From the NCBI GenBank assembly GCA_024226735.1, contig JAAELL010000414.1:1-54775 (forward strand): DNA of 54,775 nt. Direction: 5' to 3'. Both the position numbers and the translations under genes were made by a program. This document shows positions 1-8,705 of the stretch, in pieces. Each line of letters opens with the position of its first letter. Within the stretch, counting starts at the first letter, position 1. Source of the stretch: a bacterium (GTDB lineage Bacteria; Planctomycetota; UBA1135; GCA-002686595). The notes under the pieces are model-generated. The model was not told the origin of the DNA. It saw only the letters and a program-made list of their open reading frames with translations, and did not search any database.

Positions 1-142
1 ACCGTCGCCGTCGGCCCGCACACTTGCCGGGGCCGGCGGCGACGGTGACGGCGAGGGCGGGCATGGCCTCGGTCCTTGCTCGAGCCAGAGCCAGAGGGCG
101 CTCCGAATCGGTGCTAGTCGCAACCTCACGGAAGGTGGCGTG
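1..142. repeat. Direct repeat copy A (truncated by window edge)
   Basis: This segment matches 348-490 at a constant offset of 347 bases, with a few substitutions and one single-base indel near the end. It carries the right arm of the large hairpin described at 328-413, but the outer left arm lies beyond the window start. No credible gene overlaps it; the long open frames here have the Arg/Pro/Ala-rich composition of GC-rich noise. Confidence 0.85.
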
Positions 143-327
143 TCGCGCCGTGCAAGCGGCTGCAAGGCTGGCCCGGCGCTGGCGACCCGGACCTCGACGC
201 GCCACTGCCTTGTCGCCGATCGCCTGAGAATGTGTGTGCCCTTCCAAGAAGTGCCGCCCGCCGTGCCTGCGGACATCGGACTCATCCAGCCACCACCGGC
301 CACTGTCTCACCCCGGCGCCCCGCCCC

Positions 328-413
328 CCATCCCCGCCCTCGCCGTCACCGTCGCCGTCGGCCCGCACACTTGCCGGGGCCGGCGGCGACGGTGACGGCG
401 AGGGCGGGGATGG
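328..413. repeat. 30-bp perfect inverted repeat (hairpin) inside the duplicated element
   Basis: Bases 328-357 are the exact reverse complement of 384-413, with a 26-base loop. The hairpin lies 124 bases beyond the stop of the leftward aromatic fusion gene, so it could end or protect that transcript, although no T-run follows it. The duplication also suggests a small mobile or structural repeat. Confidence 0.75.
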
Positions 414-490
414 CCTCGGTCCTTGCTCGAGCCAGAGCCAGAGGGCGCTCCGAGTCGGTGCTAGTCGCAACCTGCATGGAAGGTGGCGTG
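348..490. repeat. Direct repeat copy B
   Basis: Second copy of the roughly 142-base element at 1-142. The two copies are separated by about 205 bases of non-repeated sequence. Nothing that looks like a gene is present from 1 to 536; this repeat pair and its hairpins are the only structure seen there. Confidence 0.85.
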
Positions 491-536
491 GACCGAGGGA
501 CGCACGGCGGGTGTGTGCCCCCTGAGCGACGACTGA

Positions 537-2501
537 CTACAGCGTCCTCCCCTGAGCCCGCACGATCGGCTCGAGCGCTCCGGTCAGCGTCGTCAGGTCA
601 TCACCCGTCAACGCCTGGCGTCCGCCATCCGGGTACGCCTCGATCAGGAGCCCGTCCGCGCCCGCCGCCGCCGCCGCGAGAGCGAGCGGCAGGACGAGTT
701 CACGCCGACCCGCCGCGTGCGAGGGGTCGACGATCACCGGCAGATGCGTGCGTTCCTTCAAGACCGGAACGGCAGACAGGTCGAGCGTGTTGCGCGTCGA
801 GGTCTCGAACGTGCGGATGCCGCGTTCGCACAGGATCACCTGCTGGTTCCCGCCGTTCAGCACGGCCTCGGCTGACTGCAGGAGCTCGTCGATCGTCGCC
901 GACAGACCGCGCTCGATCAGCACCGGCCGGCGGACGCGGCCGAGGGCGCGCAGGAGTTCGAAGTTGTGCATGCTGCGTGCCCCGACCTGGAGCACGTCGA
1001 CGCGCTCCGCGAAGCGGTCGACGTCCTCGGCGCGGCGCACCTCGGTCACGATCGGGAGCTCGTACGCGGCGCCGGCCTCTGCGAGCAGCTCGAGCTGAGC
1101 GGGGCCGATGCCCTCGGGGGCGCCGCCACGCAAGATCGCGGCGCCGCGCTCGCGCGCCATGTGCGCGGCGGCGAGGACCTCCTTGCGACCCCCGATCTCG
1201 CCGGGCCCGGCGATCAACGTGAAGCGCGAGCCACCGACGTCGATCGCCCCGACCCGCACGGGTCGCCGCTCGGGGCCGGCGAGCGTGAGGGCCGGAAGCG
1301 ACGCGGGCGCGGCTTCCGGTTCGGCCGCGACCGCGTGCGAGCGTGCGTCCGGCGCCGGGCCCTGCGCCGTCCGCGAGGGGTAGCTGCCGAGTACGCGCAC
1401 GCTGCGCGTGAAACCCTCGAGCGCGGCGAGCGCCGCTTCGAGGCGCGGGTCCGCGGTGCTGCCCTCGACGTCGACGTAGAACAGGTACTCCCACGGCGCC
1501 TCGGGGCACGGCCTGCTCTCGAGCTTGGTCAGGTTCAGGTCCTCGCGCGCGAACGCCGCCAGACACTCGGCGAGGGCACCCTGGCGGTGGTTGACCGTGA
1601 GCAGGAGCGAGGTCTTGGCCGCGAGCCGGGGGTCGACCGCTTCGGCCTCGCGCGCGATCAAGAGGAAGCGCGTGATGTTCGTGCGCTGGTCGGCGACGTG
1701 CTCCTTGAGGACGGTGAGGCCAGCGAGGCGCGCCGCCTCGATCGAGCAGATCGCGGCGACGCCCGGATCGCTGCCCTCCGCCACGCAAGCCGCCGATGCC
1801 GCCGTGTCGTAGTAGGCCTCGGCGTGGACGTCGGACAGTTCGCCGAGGAAGCGGCCGCACTGCTGGAGCGCCACGGGATGGGACAGGACGCGCGTGACGT
1901 CCTCGATGCGCGTCCCCGGCTTCGCCGCGAGCGCGTGCTCGACGTGCCACACCTCCTCGTCGACGACGACGAGATTGCGCGACGCGAGCAGGCCGTAGAC
2001 CTCGTGAATGCTGCCCGCGATCGTGTTCTCGATCGGGAGCAGCGCGTAGTCGATGTCCTCCGCCTCGAGCGCATCCGCGGCGGCGCCAAAGCTCTCGTAC
2101 CCCTCGCCCTTCGACTCCCCCTCCGGACGGGAGGCGAACAGCTTCTCGCGCGCGAGGTCCGAGTAGGACGCGGACGCGCCCTGGTAGCCGACGCGCACGG
2201 GGGCCGTCGGTGTCTCGACTTGAGGACGACCGGTGTGCCGCTCCTGATTGCGCCGCGACCACGACAGGATCTCGCGCAAGACGCGCCCGAGAAAATAGCC
2301 CGGCACGCCGAACTTCGCCCCCTCCGCCGCCCAGCGGTCGAAGACAGCGCGCTCGCGCTCGCCGTCGTAGAGCGGCGCGTCGCTGTTGTCTCCTTTGAAG
2401 GCAGCGATGTCCGCCACGGCCTGCATGCGCCGCGCGAGCAGCTGGATCAGCTGGCGATCGATGTCGTCGATCGCCTGACGGTTGCGAGTGAGCGTGTCCA
2501 T
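537..2501 (-). CDS. pheA: Chorismate mutase / prephenate dehydratase / ACT / DAHP synthase-like fusion
   Basis: This is a 654-residue cytosolic enzyme of phenylalanine biosynthesis. An AroQ-type chorismate mutase helix bundle occupies about 1-90. Prephenate dehydratase follows at about 102-285, with PIENTIAGSI, SHPVALQQC and the NITRF motif. An ACT domain at about 295-375 contains ESRP, typical of phenylalanine binding. The C-terminal ~410-654 resembles type I-beta DAHP synthase (CERGIRTFE, IVDPSH). That last domain looks catalytically impaired: the metal-binding Cys of the usual GPC motif is Gly434, the KPRTSPYxFQG loop is missing after LRGGA, and the usual Lys before RG is Glu530. His595 and Glu621 remain. 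The gene could therefore be a bifunctional P-protein with a regulatory or degenerate DAHP synthase tail. It stands alone, with a gene-free 263-base upstream region. Confidence 0.93.
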   Translation of the reverse strand: MDTLTRNRQAIDDIDRQLIQLLARRMQAVADIAAFKGDNSDAPLYDGERERAVFDRWAAEGAKFGVPGYFLGRVLREILSWSRRNQERHTGRPQVETPTAPVRVGYQGASASYSDLAREKLFASRPEGESKGEGYESFGAAADALEAEDIDYALLPIENTIAGSIHEVYGLLASRNLVVVDEEVWHVEHALAAKPGTRIEDVTRVLSHPVALQQCGRFLGELSDVHAEAYYDTAASAACVAEGSDPGVAAICSIEAARLAGLTVLKEHVADQRTNITRFLLIAREAEAVDPRLAAKTSLLLTVNHRQGALAECLAAFAREDLNLTKLESRPCPEAPWEYLFYVDVEGSTADPRLEAALAALEGFTRSVRVLGSYPSRTAQGPAPDARSHAVAAEPEAAPASLPALTLAGPERRPVRVGAIDVGGSRFTLIAGPGEIGGRKEVLAAAHMARERGAAILRGGAPEGIGPAQLELLAEAGAAYELPIVTEVRRAEDVDRFAERVDVLQVGARSMHNFELLRALGRVRRPVLIERGLSATIDELLQSAEAVLNGGNQQVILCERGIRTFETSTRNTLDLSAVPVLKERTHLPVIVDPSHAAGRRELVLPLALAAAAAGADGLLIEAYPDGGRQALTGDDLTTLTGALEPIVRAQGRTL

Positions 2502-2764
2502 GGGAGCACCAGCATGGCGTTCTTCGGCAGCAGATACGAATCAGGCCCCGTCCGCGACTTGCGGGCGAGGCCTGAACATCGAATCGAGAACCGCGACGCG
2601 CTCAGCCAGCCCTGCGGGCAAAGCCCGGAAAGCCGGCCGATGACTGAGCGAAACGGTCCTGAGGGTTTGGCATGGCCCGACTCAGCCGGGCGCCCGCCAG
2701 CCCCGAACGAAACGTCTCAGAATATTCGGTCGGTGCCGCGCCACCACGGCGTGAGCGGTAGCGG

Positions 2765-3334
2765 CTACCGGTCCTCGAGCCACCACTTCGCCCTGCGGTT
2801 CCACCCGATCGCAGGCGGCTCGCCCGGGCCCGGGTCGACCTCGAGACGCTCGATCGAGAAGCAGATCGTCTCGAGCGGGGCATCGTCCGCTTCGTTGCGG
2901 TGGAAGCGCGCCCGCAGGAGCGCCCCGGTCGGCGTGTAGCCGGAGCCGAGCAGCGGGACGGCGATCTGGAACTCCCCCGTCAGCACATCGATCGGGAGCG
3001 GTACCTTGCTGAACGGATCCAGAAAGTCGAAGTCGACGCCGGGCTCGGCGCTGCTCGCCAGCCGATCGAAGCGAAAGACGATCCGGAAAGCGCGGTCGAG
3101 GGCGACGTCGTTGCCGGAGATGAAGCCGTCCGCGTCGTTGTCGACGTCCTTGAACCGGAGACCGAAATGATCCTCGTTGCCCGCGAGCCCCTCGCTCGCG
3201 ACCTTGGTCGACACTTGACCGGCGGTGGAGCGCATCGCCGGCGACGAATGGCCGAACTGCACGAAGAGCGGAGTGACGTCGCGGCTGGGAGATCCGGGCA
3301 GGAGCAGCATCAAGAAAGGAAGCGCGCGCATCAT
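2765..3334 (-). CDS. Secreted hypothetical protein
   Basis: 189 residues with a short hydrophobic N-terminus (leucine-rich, about residues 4-13) consistent with export. No family is recognised. The body is mixed and probably beta-rich, with an acidic DVDNDADGF stretch that could bind calcium. Its start overlaps the stop of the upstream gene by four bases (ATGA at 3331-3334), so translation is probably coupled. The C-terminus (GWNRRAKWWLED) resembles that of its partner (GWNRFVRWLVED), suggesting the two are diverged duplicates or bind the same target. A second Met directly follows the first, so the start may be one codon later. Confidence 0.65.
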   Translation of the reverse strand: MMRALPFLMLLLPGSPSRDVTPLFVQFGHSSPAMRSTAGQVSTKVASEGLAGNEDHFGLRFKDVDNDADGFISGNDVALDRAFRIVFRFDRLASSAEPGVDFDFLDPFSKVPLPIDVLTGEFQIAVPLLGSGYTPTGALLRARFHRNEADDAPLETICFSIERLEVDPGPGEPPAIGWNRRAKWWLEDR

Positions 3335-4002
3335 TGGCTGCCTCCTTTCGAGCCGATCGTGCCCGCGTCATCGTCCTCGACGAGCCAGCGCACGAACCGG
3401 TTCCAGCCCGGCACGAGCCGAACGAGCGACTCGGACTCGACGCCCGTAACGGTCAGGATCAGCGACTGATGGCCCTCGATCACCTGGTCCTCTTGGAACA
3501 CGACGTAAATGCGACGCCGCACCCGATCGGGCCCGTAGTTGGAGGTGTGCGCAGGCACGTCCTTGGTGAAGCTCGTGCCCGCGGGCACGAGCTCGACGCG
3601 GTTCGGCGCGCCGAAGGTCCCGACGTCTTCGTACAGGCGAAAGTCAGCCGGCCACGTGAGCCCCGAATCGGGATGCAGTGCCAGGGTCAGGCGGAACGCC
3701 TCGCTCAGCTCCTGCGGCGCGCCGGGCGGGTGCACCCCCGAAGCCGGCGCATTCGAGTTGCGCAGCGACACGATCACGAAGTCCTCGTTCAGCCCGCCGG
3801 CGTGTCCGCTCCCGTCCGGCTCACGCGCGGGCCGCGTGTAGAAGCCGGGGGAGCTCGCCGGCGTCCGGCCGGCGAAGTGCACCCACATCGTCTCGGGTAC
3901 GCTCGATTCAGGTGCCTTGGCGAGCGCCGTCTCCCACGCGCTCCAAGAGCCTTTGGCCGCGCAGGCGAGGGCGAGAACGCCCATCATCTTCGATACTCTC
4001 AT
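3331..4002 (-). CDS. Secreted hypothetical protein, coupled to the next gene
   Basis: 223 residues from the Met chosen at 4002; a GAGAG purine run eight bases upstream and a following signal-peptide-like segment (MMGVLALACAA) favour it over the Met at 4023. No domain is recognised. The mature part is rich in beta-strand-type sequence and ends with an acidic segment after GWNRFVRWLVED, similar to the C-terminus of the downstream partner. First gene of a two-gene unit. The 191 bases upstream, up to the esterase gene, hold no other gene. Confidence 0.62.
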   Translation of the reverse strand: MRVSKMMGVLALACAAKGSWSAWETALAKAPESSVPETMWVHFAGRTPASSPGFYTRPAREPDGSGHAGGLNEDFVIVSLRNSNAPASGVHPPGAPQELSEAFRLTLALHPDSGLTWPADFRLYEDVGTFGAPNRVELVPAGTSFTKDVPAHTSNYGPDRVRRRIYVVFQEDQVIEGHQSLILTVTGVESESLVRLVPGWNRFVRWLVEDDDAGTIGSKGGSQ

Positions 4003-4193
4003 GTCGTCTCTCACAGTGTCCATCGGGAGAGCGATCCGCCCGGGAAGAGCGGGCCGCGACCATGCGTCCCAAAGGGGCGCAAGGACGCCGTTGCCGGAGA
4101 CGAGCGATCAGCGACACGGTGAGCCAGATCCGTGTTGTCGAAGTGTTCTAGTCCACGGCGACAGAGCGATAACCGGATTTCGTTGGCTCCGTA

Positions 4194-4931
4194 CTACCCG
4201 AGCACCTCGTCGAGATACTTCGGCAGCATCTCGCGCCACGTCGGCCAATCGTGGTGGTACTCCGGCCCCCACGAGTCGACGCGATTCGGGATCGACAGAC
4301 GGCCGAGCACGGTCTCGACCTTCCACGATTCGGCCGGGTCCTCGTAGTTGCCCTCGCCGTGCGCGAGCACGACGAAGCGTTCGCGCAGGGACTTGACGTG
4401 GTCGCCGTCGGGCGAGAGGCCCGGAAGGAAGTGCAGCGGCGAGGAGTGGTAGTAGTCGTCGGTGACCTCACCCTCGATGAACTTCGACAGGTCGTACGTG
4501 CCGCTCATACAGATCGCGGCGCGGAAGACGTCGGGGTGACGCGTCGTCACGGCGAGCGCGTTGAACGCACCGATCGAAGGGCCTGTCGCGATCACCTCGA
4601 TCGAGTCGTCGTTGCAGTCCTTGCGGATCGCCGGCACGACCTCGTGGTAGATCGCGGCATCGAACCGATTCTGCACGGCGGCCGCTACTCCGGAGGAATT
4701 GTCCTCCTTGAGCCACGCCTGCCCCGCGACCGAGTCGATCGAGTACAGCTTGATGCGACGGGCCTCCAGCATCTCGCCGAGCACGTGCACGAGCTTGAAA
4801 CGCTCGACCTCCTCGGCGTCGGCGGCGGCCGTGGGAAAGAAGAGCACGGGCGCTCCCTCCTCGCCCCAGCGTACCAAGCTGATGTCGCGCCCCAGACGCT
4901 CGGAGCGCCACGTCGTTCGTTCTTTGCTCAT
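4194..4931 (-). CDS. Alpha/beta hydrolase, putative esterase
   Basis: A 245-residue cytosolic serine hydrolase of the putative esterase type. The nucleophile elbow is GPSIG with Ser119. The basic residue is likely one of the two histidines at 226-227 near the C-terminus, in a HHDWPTW context. No signal peptide is present. It starts nine bases after the stop of the upstream ATP-grasp gene, so the two are probably co-transcribed. A distant counterpart with an extra N-terminal beta domain lies at 10247-11383, also beside ATP-grasp genes, which suggests that hydrolase and ligase act on the same class of compound. The substrate is unknown. Confidence 0.8.
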   Translation of the reverse strand: MSKERTTWRSERLGRDISLVRWGEEGAPVLFFPTAAADAEEVERFKLVHVLGEMLEARRIKLYSIDSVAGQAWLKEDNSSGVAAAVQNRFDAAIYHEVVPAIRKDCNDDSIEVIATGPSIGAFNALAVTTRHPDVFRAAICMSGTYDLSKFIEGEVTDDYYHSSPLHFLPGLSPDGDHVKSLRERFVVLAHGEGNYEDPAESWKVETVLGRLSIPNRVDSWGPEYHHDWPTWREMLPKYLDEVLG

Positions 4932-4940
4932 GGTCGCGGC

Positions 4941-6188
4941 CTACGCGTGACTGCCCGCCGGGTGATTCGCGCGCCAGTCCTGGATCGATTGCCAGAAACG
5001 CTCGGTGAACTCTTCGACCTCGTGCTCGGGGTACAGCGCCGTGACCTTCTGTCGTACCGCATCGTGCGCGCGATCTCCGCCGAGGTACTCCCACGCGATC
5101 GCCGGGAGCTCGCTGAGGTGCTCGTCGCAGAACGCCTCGAAGCGTTCGGTTTCGAAGTGGCGTTCGGCGAGGTCGCCGTAGGCGCGCAACTTCTCGGGGA
5201 AGGGCCGATCGGTGTCGGCGATCTCGAAGAACGGCTGCCAGTCGAGGTTCTGCTTGAAGCGCCGGCCCGTCGCGGCCACGAAGAGCGCCCAGCGGATCTG
5301 CGAGATGACCAGCCAAGGGAAGTGCACGTGCAGGGACGTCACCTGGCTGTCGGGGCAGGGGTTGGCGAAATCGATCGGGTTCCAGACGCCATCCCGCAGG
5401 AGCGACTCGCACGAGTTGAAGTCCCATCCGAAGAACGCGTTGATCGTCAACGTCGTGTCGCGCAGGACCCGCGCGTCGTCGGCGCGCAGGAAGTCCTGCT
5501 TCTCCTCGTAGCGCGCGTGGAGCGGCGCGCTCGGGTCGTAGGAGATCATCCGCACCTGCGGCCCGATGCCGACGCAGCGCACGAAGCGCTCGTACGGGTC
5601 GATGCCCGCCTGCAGGTGCATCACGAACTTGCCGGACTTGTCGTAGGCCTTCTTGAGTCCCTCCTCGTCGTCGACCTTGTTGACGCCGACCCAGCCGCCG
5701 CCGTCGTAGGGCTTCATGAACAGCGGGTAGCCGAGGTCCGCACCGGCCTCGCCGAGGTCGAAGAGCTGCGCGTAGCGCTCGAGCGTCTCCTTGAGGTCCG
5801 CGGACTCCTCGTACTCCTTCGGCGGCACGAGCCAGGTCGCCGGGATCGGCATGCCGAGCCGCATCATCGCGCAGTAGGAGGTCTGCTTCTCCATCGACTG
5901 CACCGACCACGGATTGTTGAGGACGTAGAGGCCGTCCATCAGCACGGCCTTCTTGATCCACTCGCGACTCGTCGAGTACCAGTGCGTCAGACGATCGATG
6001 ACGACGTCGTACTTGACGCCCTGTTGCAGGGAGAACGGCTCGATCGTGACGCGCTCGACGTCGAAGCGGTGGGTGTCGGAGCCGATCCGGATCTCGGGGT
6101 TCAGCTCGCGGACGATGTCCTCGAAGCAGATCGGCCAGCACAGATCGGCGCCGAGGGAGAGGCCGATGGTCTTGGTCAGCTTTGCCAC
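4941..6188 (-). CDS. RimK-like ATP-grasp ligase
   Basis: 415 residues. The central segment YPLFMKPYDGGGWVGV (Lys159, glycine-rich loop) is the nucleotide-binding part of an ATP-grasp fold, and WNPIDFANPCPD resembles the metal-binding strand. Such enzymes activate a carboxylate as an acyl phosphate and join it to an amine or thiol. The N-terminal 90 residues look like a pre-ATP-grasp domain. It differs from the three other ATP-grasp proteins of the window, which resemble each other. First gene of a two-gene operon with the esterase at 4194-4931. Substrate unknown. Confidence 0.82.
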   Translation of the reverse strand: MAKLTKTIGLSLGADLCWPICFEDIVRELNPEIRIGSDTHRFDVERVTIEPFSLQQGVKYDVVIDRLTHWYSTSREWIKKAVLMDGLYVLNNPWSVQSMEKQTSYCAMMRLGMPIPATWLVPPKEYEESADLKETLERYAQLFDLGEAGADLGYPLFMKPYDGGGWVGVNKVDDEEGLKKAYDKSGKFVMHLQAGIDPYERFVRCVGIGPQVRMISYDPSAPLHARYEEKQDFLRADDARVLRDTTLTINAFFGWDFNSCESLLRDGVWNPIDFANPCPDSQVTSLHVHFPWLVISQIRWALFVAATGRRFKQNLDWQPFFEIADTDRPFPEKLRAYGDLAERHFETERFEAFCDEHLSELPAIAWEYLGGDRAHDAVRQKVTALYPEHEVEEFTERFWQSIQDWRANHPAGSHA

Positions 6189-6307
6189 GCGGACAGTGTA
6201 TTGGCCCCTGGCTCAGGAGGCCACTACGGTCTCTGGTGAGGCGTTTGCCGTAGAGTCTGGCACGGCCAGAACTCCTGTCGTCGCTTCTGCTCGCCCCCAA
6301 TGACACG

Positions 6308-6709
6308 ATGAGACTGTTCCTGTCCTACGCGCGCTAAGACGTCGATCTCGCGAGGTCCCTCGCGGCACGAGCGCGCGCGCTCGACCTGGATATGCTGCGC
6401 GCCGGCGATCAGTACGACGCGGCAATCCGCGACCGGATCACCTCGTCGGACTCGCACGGCCCGTTCGGGGAGACCTCCACCCTCGTGCGCACGGCGATCC
6501 GCAATGCGAGCGGGTATTGGGCGCTGACTGGCGGCGCCGACGACGATCGAAGCGCCGATTTTTTTCTTCTGCTCGGCGCTCGCGGACGGGTCCGTCCGCG
6601 ATCAGCGGACCGTCGGCGTCGACACCATGCCGAGCTCGCTGCAGCTCGTTACGCGGGGCAGCTGGACGACATTTGGCGGCCACGCCTGGGACTACGTTTC
6701 CTGTTGTGA
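6308..6709 (+). pseudogene. Decayed TIR-domain gene
   Basis: From the ATG at 6308 the frame reads MRLFLSYAR, then a TAA at 6335, then continues in the same frame with DVDLARSLAARARALDLD and a GDQYDAAIRDRI segment. This is the layout of the first TIR-domain strands and helices (FLSYA...D...A..L...L, then G..w...I). Similarity fades after about 6540, and a seven-T run near 6559-6565 marks a possible frameshift into the frame used by the following open frame. TIR proteins act in NAD cleavage, signalling or phage defence. Here the early stop argues against function. Confidence 0.5.
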
Positions 6710-7100
6710 TGACGCGGTCGTGCGCGGTCCGCGGCGCCTGTTGATGCTCGACTGCTCGAACGGAGTCGTTGAGCTCCAGGAGGAGAACGGCCAGCTCCGA
6801 GCGACGGGCTCGTGGCCAACCGCGATCGAGGACGACACCAGCCCCGAGCTGACTGAGCGCGAGCAGTTGGCTGTTCGTGACACCGCCCTGTGGGCGGCGC
6901 CGAGCACAACGGTCGACTCCGACTCACGTCCGTTTCGCATGCGCATCTGGTCGTTCGATCTCGTCTCGGAGACGGAGGAACTCGAGCTCGAAGGCGTCAT
7001 CGCTGAGGACCTCGCTGTCGGGACCGAAGCGATTCTCCTCGTCGTGCACCGGGACGATGGCGGCCGAATGGCGGTGCGACTCCATCAGGGGACGAACTGA
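6627..7100 (+). CDS. Hypothetical protein, possibly the 3' part of the decayed gene before it
   Basis: 157 residues with non-shadow composition (FGGHAWDYVSCCDDAVV, then balanced acidic and hydrophobic sequence). The frame stays open upstream to about 6535 without a good start codon, and it is offset from the TIR-like frame across the T-run. It may therefore be the tail of the same broken gene, restored by a frameshift, rather than an independent gene. No family is recognised. Confidence 0.35.
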   Translation: MPSSLQLVTRGSWTTFGGHAWDYVSCCDDAVVRGPRRLLMLDCSNGVVELQEENGQLRATGSWPTAIEDDTSPELTEREQLAVRDTALWAAPSTTVDSDSRPFRMRIWSFDLVSETEELELEGVIAEDLAVGTEAILLVVHRDDGGRMAVRLHQGTN

Positions 7101-7153
7101 GCCGAGCTGCCGAGATGGTCCGCGGTTCGATCTCGTCCCCTACACTGGCCTCC

Positions 7154-8692
7154 ATGCCCCTCCTGTCCCTCGCCCTCGCCGCGCTCATCGCACCAGCCCA
7201 AGCCCAGGGACCGGCGATCGCCGGATTCGAGCGTTTTTACCGCTCCGAGCAGTCGCGTCCGCCCGGGCCGGCCTCGATCGAGGGCGGACTGCTGCTCTTG
7301 CGCGAGCTGCGCTGTGCCGCCTGCCACGTCGCCGGGGGACAGCTCGCCAGGGCGGTGGGCCCCGATCCCGCGCCACGCCTCGATCGCATCGCGCGCCGGG
7401 CAGACGCGCGCTGGATGCAGTCCTTCCTCGGCGAACCGCACGGAACGGCTGGGACCGTGATGCCGGACGCGCTCGGGCGCCTCGCCGAGGACCGCGAGGT
7501 AGCCGCGCTCGACCTCGTCCACTACCTGACCGCGATCGATCGCGAGCGTTTCGTCCGCGCCGCACCCGACGCCGAGGCCGCGGAGCGCGGAGGGAAGCTG
7601 TATCGAGAGATTGGCTGCACCGCGTGCCACGGCCCCCGAACGGAGGACGACCCCGAGGACGATTCCACGCTGCGTCCGCTCGCCGCACTCGAGGCCAAGT
7701 ACGGGCACGGGGGGCTCAGCGCGTTCCTCGCCGACCCGCTCACCCACCGGCCGTCGGGCCGCATGCCCGACTTCGCGCTGAGCGAGAAAGAGACCTCCGA
7801 TCTGGCCCATCACCTGCTGCGCGCCGAGGTCGCGCCCGGCGCGCCGGTGCGACCGACGATCCAACGCGTGCGCTCCGGTCGTCGCCATTTCGTCGAGCTC
7901 GGCTGCCACGACTGCCACGGCGATCCGGAATCCGGCCGCGCCGCGCCGGCACGCACCCGTGCCGCGGCGCTGATCGAGCTGCGCACGGACTCCGGCTGCC
8001 TCGCGGACGCCGCCGGCCCCCACCCGCGCTACCGCCTCGATGCGGCCCAACGCGAATCGATCCTCGCCGCGCTCGCCGCTCTGCGCGCCGGGCTGGACAT
8101 GCCGGACGCGCCGACGCGGATCGCGCGGACGATGGAACGCCTCGACTGTTACGCCTGCCATGCTCGCGGGGCTCGCGGAGTCGAGCGCGAGACCCCGGTG
8201 CCGCCGTCGCTGACGGCGGTCGGTGACAAGCTGACCGAGGATTGGCTCCTCGCCGTCCTCACGCAGGACGCGCGCGTGCGCCCGCGGTCGCGGGCGCGCA
8301 TGCCCCGCTTCGGCCCCTCCAACGTCCGTCACCTCGCGACGGACTTCGTGCTGGCGGACCTCGACCGGAAGCGGACGCTCCTGACGAGCGGCGAGGAGGA
8401 GACGGGCCGCAAGCTCGTTGGCGCGCGTGGCCACGACTGCCTCGCCTGCCACGTGTTCCAGGGGAGCCCGGCCGCACGCGCGCAGGCCCCGGACCTCGCG
8501 CGCGTCACCGGACGCCTGCAGCGCCACTGGTTCCAGAGCTTTCTGCTCGAGCCCGCTACGCGGCGCGGCGCTGCATGGCACGCGGCGGCCGGGGCGCTGC
8601 CAAAGCTGCTCGGCGGCAGCGCGGAAGCCCAGGTCGCCGCGATGTGGGAGTACCTGGCGGGCGGCGACGAAGCACGGCGCCCCGACGAGTAG
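7154..8692 (+). CDS. Pentahaem c-type cytochrome, secreted
   Basis: 512 residues from the Met at 7154, which begins a clean signal peptide ending in APAQAQG; the longer frame from 7115 would bury it. Five CxxCH haem-attachment motifs occur at about residues 54, 155, 251, 332 and 429 (CAACH, CTACH, CHDCH, CYACH, CLACH). The repeated spacing of about 80-100 residues suggests tandem mono-haem cytochrome domains, several followed by MPxF or MPD segments that could supply the methionine ligand. It probably moves electrons in the periplasm. The partner is not evident: the next gene is a convergent DUF899 protein. Confidence 0.85.
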   Translation: MPLLSLALAALIAPAQAQGPAIAGFERFYRSEQSRPPGPASIEGGLLLLRELRCAACHVAGGQLARAVGPDPAPRLDRIARRADARWMQSFLGEPHGTAGTVMPDALGRLAEDREVAALDLVHYLTAIDRERFVRAAPDAEAAERGGKLYREIGCTACHGPRTEDDPEDDSTLRPLAALEAKYGHGGLSAFLADPLTHRPSGRMPDFALSEKETSDLAHHLLRAEVAPGAPVRPTIQRVRSGRRHFVELGCHDCHGDPESGRAAPARTRAAALIELRTDSGCLADAAGPHPRYRLDAAQRESILAALAALRAGLDMPDAPTRIARTMERLDCYACHARGARGVERETPVPPSLTAVGDKLTEDWLLAVLTQDARVRPRSRARMPRFGPSNVRHLATDFVLADLDRKRTLLTSGEEETGRKLVGARGHDCLACHVFQGSPAARAQAPDLARVTGRLQRHWFQSFLLEPATRRGAAWHAAAGALPKLLGGSAEAQVAAMWEYLAGGDEARRPDE

Positions 8693-8705
8693 ACGAACTC
8701 GCCTG

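Noticed and set aside
1..490. CRISPR-like array from the direct repeats
   Set aside because: Only two copies, each over 140 bases long, with no spacer pattern and no cas genes.
140..1222. 360-residue open frame on the plus strand
   Set aside because: Composition is Arg/Pro/Ala-rich noise typical of GC-rich shadow frames, and it runs antisense into the aromatic fusion gene.
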